From positions 1 through 64,000 of the forward strand of contig NZ_WJYA01000010.1 of assembly GCF_009709615.1 (NCBI RefSeq): 64,000 bases of DNA, given 5' to 3'. Positions within the stretch are counted from its first letter, which is position 1. Each line of letters starts with the position of its first letter. The translations under genes and the position numbers were made by a program. The notes below the pieces were generated by a model. That model saw only the letters and a program-made list of their open reading frames with translations. It searched no databases and had not been told where the DNA came from. Below, piece after piece: positions 60,543 through 64,000 of the stretch. This stretch comes from Winogradskyella ouciana (GTDB taxonomy: Bacteria; Bacteroidota; Bacteroidia; Flavobacteriales; Flavobacteriaceae).

Positions 60543-62729
60543 ATGTCAACACTAAGATTTAATGCAGTAAAAGAATCCTTAAAAAGAAAACCTCTTAAGG
60601 TAAAGGAATACAAACGTCGTTCAGAGGTCTTCGGCTCTAATGTTTTTAATGAGACAGCAATGCGTCAATATTTGACCAAAGATGCTTTATCTGGAATTCT
60701 AGAGGCTGTTGAGAAAGGTAAGAAGATAGATCGTGTAGTAGCTGATCATATTTCCACAGGAATGAAAGAATGGGCAATCTCAAAAGGTGCAACACACTAC
60801 ACACATTGGTTTCAACCTTTAACCGGAGCAACGGCAGAAAAACACGATGCTTTCTTTGAAACTATCGGAGATGGTATGGCGATTGAAAAATTTGGTGGAG
60901 GGCAATTGGTACAACAAGAACCTGACGCATCCAGTTTTCCACATGGTGGCATAAGAAATACGTTTGAAGCTAGAGGATATACAGCTTGGGACCCAACATC
61001 ACCTGCTTTTATATATGGTACAACATTATGTATCCCAACAGTTTTTGTGGCTTATACAGGTGAAGCCTTGGATTATAAAACACCATTGTTACGAGCACTT
61101 CAGGCCGTGGATAATGCAGCGGTTGATGTTTGTAAGTACTTTGATAAGAATGTAAAAAAGGTAAATGCGTCTCTAGGTTGGGAACAAGAATACTTCTTAA
61201 TAGATAATGCACTTGCAGCATCACGACCAGATATTGTACTGACAGGTAGAACACTTTTGGGCCATTCACCAGCGAAAGGTCAACAGCTCGATGACCATTA
61301 TTTTGGTACCATACCAAATAGAGCCATGTCGTATATGCGCGATTTGGAAAACGAATGTATGCTTTTGGGTATTCCTGTTAAGACAAGACATAATGAAGTG
61401 GCTCCAAATCAATTTGAACTCGCTCCTATATATGAGGAAGCGAATTTAGCGGTAGACCATAACTCGTTGTTAATGGATGTAATGCACAAAGTTGCCGAAC
61501 GTCATAGTCTAAAAGTATTGATGCACGAAAAACCTTTTGCAGGTGTCAACGGGTCTGGTAAACATAATAATTGGAGTCTGAGTACAGACACTGGGGTGAA
61601 CCTGTTATCACCAGGGAAAACACCAATGAGTAATCTTCAGTTTTTAACCTTTTTCATTAATACCATTAAGGCAGTTCAAACTCATGAAGAATTGTTGAGG
61701 GCAGCAATTGCGTCTGCAAGTAATGACCATAGGTTGGGTGCAAATGAAGCTCCACCTGCTATTATATCTGTATTCATAGGCGCACAATTGACAAAAGTTC
61801 TCGAGGAACTGAAAACCGTTACCAAAGGAAAATTATCTCCACAGGAGAAAACGGATTTAAAACTGAACGTGGTTGGTAAAATACCTGAGATATTGTTAGA
61901 TAATACCGATAGAAATAGAACCTCGCCTTTTGCCTTTACTGGTAATAAATTCGAATTTAGAGCTGTTGGCTCAACGGCTAACTGTGCTAATCCTATGACT
62001 GTTTTAAATACAATTGTTGCAAAACAATTGATAGATTTTAAAGCTGAAGTCGATGCCTTGATTGATAAAAAGACCATGAAAAAGGATGACGCTATTTTTA
62101 ATGTGCTGAGAGAGTATATTAAAACATCTAAGAGCATTCTTTTTGAAGGTAATGGGTATAGTGAAGAATGGGAAAAGGAAGCTAAAAAGCGTGGTTTGAG
62201 TAATAATAAAACCACTCCTGAAGCTCTAAAAGTAAAGGTGGCTAAACCATCTCTTGAACTTTTTGAGAACATGGGAGTTATGAATAAGGTTGAGGCGCAG
62301 GCACGTTACGAGATTGAAATGGAAGAATATATTCTTCACATTCAAATTGAAAGTAGGGTTCTCGGTGATATTGCCAGAAATCATGTGGTACCAACTGCCG
62401 TGAGATATCAAAACATATTGATTGAAAACGTCACAGGGCTTAAGACCATTTATGGCTCTAAATTTAAGGACTTTGCAAAGGAGCAACTCGCATTGATTGA
62501 ACAAATTTCGCAACACATTGAAGCTATAAATTCATTAGTAACCAAAATGACAGATGAAAGAAGGTCATTGAATAAGCAAACCAATATTGAAAAGAAAGCT
62601 AATGGCTATAGTTTAAAGGTGAAATCCTTATTTGATGAAATTAGATATCATAGTGATAAATTAGAACTTATGATTGATGATGAGCTGTGGCCATTGACAA
62701 AATATAGAGAGCTCTTGTTTACCAAATAG
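60543..62729 (+). CDS. glnN: glutamine synthetase type III
   Basis: A 728-residue GSIII, the large dodecameric type common in Bacteroidota and cyanobacteria. Motifs: the N-terminal GSIII domain (FNETAMRQYLTKDALSGILE), THWFQPLTGATAEKHDAF, QQEPDASSFPHGG, LGWEQEYFLID, RHNEVAPNQFELAPIYE, GVNGSGKHNNWSLSTDTG and NRTSPFAFTGNKFEFRAVGS. The C-terminal 200 residues are helical as expected. ATG 60543 (MSTLRFNAVK) is preferred because the upstream TTG is within the promoter box. Confidence 0.96.
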   Translation: MSTLRFNAVKESLKRKPLKVKEYKRRSEVFGSNVFNETAMRQYLTKDALSGILEAVEKGKKIDRVVADHISTGMKEWAISKGATHYTHWFQPLTGATAEKHDAFFETIGDGMAIEKFGGGQLVQQEPDASSFPHGGIRNTFEARGYTAWDPTSPAFIYGTTLCIPTVFVAYTGEALDYKTPLLRALQAVDNAAVDVCKYFDKNVKKVNASLGWEQEYFLIDNALAASRPDIVLTGRTLLGHSPAKGQQLDDHYFGTIPNRAMSYMRDLENECMLLGIPVKTRHNEVAPNQFELAPIYEEANLAVDHNSLLMDVMHKVAERHSLKVLMHEKPFAGVNGSGKHNNWSLSTDTGVNLLSPGKTPMSNLQFLTFFINTIKAVQTHEELLRAAIASASNDHRLGANEAPPAIISVFIGAQLTKVLEELKTVTKGKLSPQEKTDLKLNVVGKIPEILLDNTDRNRTSPFAFTGNKFEFRAVGSTANCANPMTVLNTIVAKQLIDFKAEVDALIDKKTMKKDDAIFNVLREYIKTSKSILFEGNGYSEEWEKEAKKRGLSNNKTTPEALKVKVAKPSLELFENMGVMNKVEAQARYEIEMEEYILHIQIESRVLGDIARNHVVPTAVRYQNILIENVTGLKTIYGSKFKDFAKEQLALIEQISQHIEAINSLVTKMTDERRSLNKQTNIEKKANGYSLKVKSLFDEIRYHSDKLELMIDDELWPLTKYRELLFTK

Positions 62730-62919
62730 CAGATTATTGCTATAAAGTGTTAATGAAGTCATAATTATATCTTAACACATACGTAATAATACGTAGTTGA
62801 ATAAGTTTTAAATTATAGGTTTTGTGCAGTTCGTCGATTGCATCTGCCTAATTGTCGAAAAGCCTATGTATTGTTGTTAAAAAACAGTGATTCTGCATCT
62901 TTACAAAGAGTAAATTTAG

Positions 62920-62927
62920 TATGTTTG
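62920..62927 (+). promoter_or_regulatory. -7 box TATGTTTG ahead of the 45-aa peptide gene
   Basis: It matches TAnnTTTG and ends 27 bp before the ATG at 62955. Confidence 0.5.
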
Positions 62928-62954
62928 TAGTGCTATTAATCAATATTTGTAAAA

Positions 62955-63092
62955 ATGAAGAAGTTACTACTCAGTGTAGCTATTCTTGTGGGCGCGACAT
63001 TAATTCTTTCTCAGGATAATTCTGAAAACATAAAAGATGTTGTCAAAGATGAGGTTGTAAATGTTCAGCCAGAGCTACAGACGGAATCTTAA
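62955..63092 (+). CDS. small secreted peptide (45 aa)
   Basis: MKKLLLSVAILVGATLILSQ is a complete signal peptide, and the remaining 25 residues are acidic (DNSENIKDVVKDEVVNVQPE). The family is not known to me. Support comes from the promoter box upstream, the A-rich leader TAAAAATG and the strong terminator directly after the gene. It may be a short secreted factor or a decayed remnant of a larger envelope gene. Confidence 0.6.
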   Translation: MKKLLLSVAILVGATLILSQDNSENIKDVVKDEVVNVQPELQTES

Positions 63093-63136
63093 AACTTAAG
63101 ATAATACTAAAAGGCAAAATTGCCAATTTAGAATAT

Positions 63137-63176
63137 AATAGGATAAAACCAGCTTGTTTGGTTTTATCCTATTTTA
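63137..63176 (+). terminator. strong Rho-independent terminator
   Basis: AATAGGATAAAACCA and TGGTTTTATCCTATT form a perfect 15-bp stem around GCTTGTT-like bases, followed by TTA. It ends the small peptide transcript and sits 45 bp past its stop. Confidence 0.85.
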
Positions 63177-63278
63177 TTAGCTAAATATTAGATTTTTTTA
63201 TGTTTTGAATAATAATTTTCTATATTGCGCAGCTCCATAATCTTAAATGACGTAGGCTTATTTACTAACTAAGGTTAT

Positions 63279-63953
63279 ATGATTACAAAATATAAATACG
63301 TTTTTCTGATAGCAGTTTTGGCTGTTTTTGGACTTGATTTTGCGAACGCCCAAGAACAAAAGGAGGAAGGGAAGAAAGACAATGAGAAATTATATAGGCA
63401 ACTAGAGTTTTTTAATTTAAGGGGCACTAATGCGGTTGATATGGCTATTGGCGCATCCCTTATCACTGGTGACTTCCCTCAACCAGAAGCTGATATTTTC
63501 TTCAAAATAGGCTACAAACGCTTCATCACTGAGCAAATAGGAATTAGCTTTACTTACAATAAATACAATCTGGCATTTAACGATGCTTTCCATCAAGGGT
63601 TTATGTCTTTTGATTTAAATCTCGAATATTTAATAAGCCCATATACTAGTATCAGTCCTTTTATTTATGGTGGCTATGGTTATAATGCCGACAATGATTT
63701 TGAGACTACTGGTGCTAAAGTACAAGGCGGTTTGGTTATTGAGTTTGTGCCATTTGAAAAAGTTGGTATAAAATTATTTGGAGAATATAATTATGTAATG
63801 TCCAACGAGGCCAATCCTATCATAATGGAAGAAAGTAACATTAGTTTTTTTAGAGTTGGAATAGGAGTAAACCTCTATTTTGGTGGTGGAAAGAAGAAAG
63901 AAAAGCTGCTCGAAGAAGTGGATACAGTTATTAAATCAAATTATATCAAATAA
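63279..63953 (+). CDS. outer-membrane beta-barrel protein
   Basis: A 224-residue protein with signal peptide (ends FANAQ, about residue 25) and a charged linker (EQKEEGKKDNEKLYRQ). The rest forms about eight strands (MAIGASLITGDFPQPEADIFF, IGISFTYNKYNLAF, SISPFIYGGYGYNAD as separate strands) and FFRVGIGVNLYFGGG. It resembles the short OmpA/OmpW-like barrels and the C-terminal barrel of flavobacterial curli-assembly proteins. A basic tail of 30 residues follows the last strand. Function is not clear. Confidence 0.78.
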   Translation: MITKYKYVFLIAVLAVFGLDFANAQEQKEEGKKDNEKLYRQLEFFNLRGTNAVDMAIGASLITGDFPQPEADIFFKIGYKRFITEQIGISFTYNKYNLAFNDAFHQGFMSFDLNLEYLISPYTSISPFIYGGYGYNADNDFETTGAKVQGGLVIEFVPFEKVGIKLFGEYNYVMSNEANPIIMEESNISFFRVGIGVNLYFGGGKKKEKLLEEVDTVIKSNYIK

Positions 63954-63967
63954 TAAATATCAATTCT

Positions 63968-63975
63968 TACTTTTG
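63968..63975 (+). promoter_or_regulatory. -7 box TACTTTTG for a gene beyond the right edge
   Basis: It matches TAnnTTTG. The window ends 25 bp later, so the gene it serves is not visible. Confidence 0.45.
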
Positions 63976-64000
63976 CAGTACCAAGTATAAAATTCTTCAA

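Noticed and set aside
60472..60543. TTG start at 60522 for GSIII
   Set aside because: It overlaps the TATTTTTG promoter box. ATG 60543 is the usual family start.
1..64000. Prophage, integrative element or CRISPR array
   Set aside because: No integrase, terminase, capsid, relaxase or regular spaced repeats were seen. Neither tRNA gene is followed by a direct repeat of its 3' end that I could find.

Overview
The window is a stretch of a low-GC Bacteroidota chromosome, almost certainly a marine-type member of the Flavobacteriaceae. Support: TAnnTTTG-type promoter boxes, type IX secretion (T9SS) C-terminal sorting domains, DUF4293, DUF3667, DUF1599 and BT_3928-type families, a disordered Asn/Arg/Asp-rich extension on Rho, an archaeal/eukaryal-type ProRS, and side-by-side GSII and GSIII glutamine synthetases. 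I see no phage, plasmid or CRISPR locus.

Layout. 1-25 kb is mostly core genome: FadL-like porin, a Trp/Gly- and Ser/Arg-rich lipoprotein, proS, tRNA-Glu, rpsT, rho, a phosphodiesterase, truA, an ABC exporter, a cdaA/DUF3667 operon, folP, DUF1599, a DoxX/permease/thioredoxin group, tpiA, prmA, a secreted HEIGH metallopeptidase and clpS. 21.3-25.2 kb is a sulfur/persulfide module (Crp-like regulator, two YeeE/YedE halves, TauE/SafE, metallo-beta-lactamase-rhodanese fusion) with a Crp-like operator ahead of the last gene. A tRNA-Arg closes this half.

25.6-52.3 kb is the accessory centrepiece: two convergent gene trains whose stop codons lie 9 bp apart. The plus train holds a T9SS cargo protein, a TPR-CHAT lipoprotein, an unknown lipoprotein, a stand-alone CHASE2 membrane protein, a FecR-like protein and a propeller-like caspase of 1464 residues. 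The minus train of eight closely packed genes holds a trypsin-like/ankyrin protein, an alpha/beta hydrolase, a coiled-coil outer-membrane barrel, three caspase-fold proteins and two more CHAT proteases. Nearly all carry signal peptides or lipoboxes, so this looks like an extracytoplasmic caspase/CHAT/trypsin network rather than a cytoplasmic NLR-type one. Seven proteins share a short motif, [R/K]-G-x-K-[A/P]-[K/R/H]. It lies in the same loop of all three CHAT domains, in the p20-p10 linker of two caspases, and just before the catalytic caspase domain of two others. An Arg-Gly also sits at the expected propeptide junction of the trypsin-like protein. I infer that these are processing sites through which the proteases activate or regulate each other. 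I consider this the best candidate for an undescribed system.

52.3-53.2 kb is a scar: an IS3-type orfA remnant abutting a 5'-truncated gene, and a 57-codon conserved small gene. 53.8-64 kb returns to ordinary flavobacterial content: a T9SS-exported endonuclease I, a BlaI/BlaR1-like sensor pair with a palindromic operator, a cation/Ca2+ antiporter, GSII and GSIII glutamine synthetases transcribed divergently, a small secreted peptide and an outer-membrane barrel.
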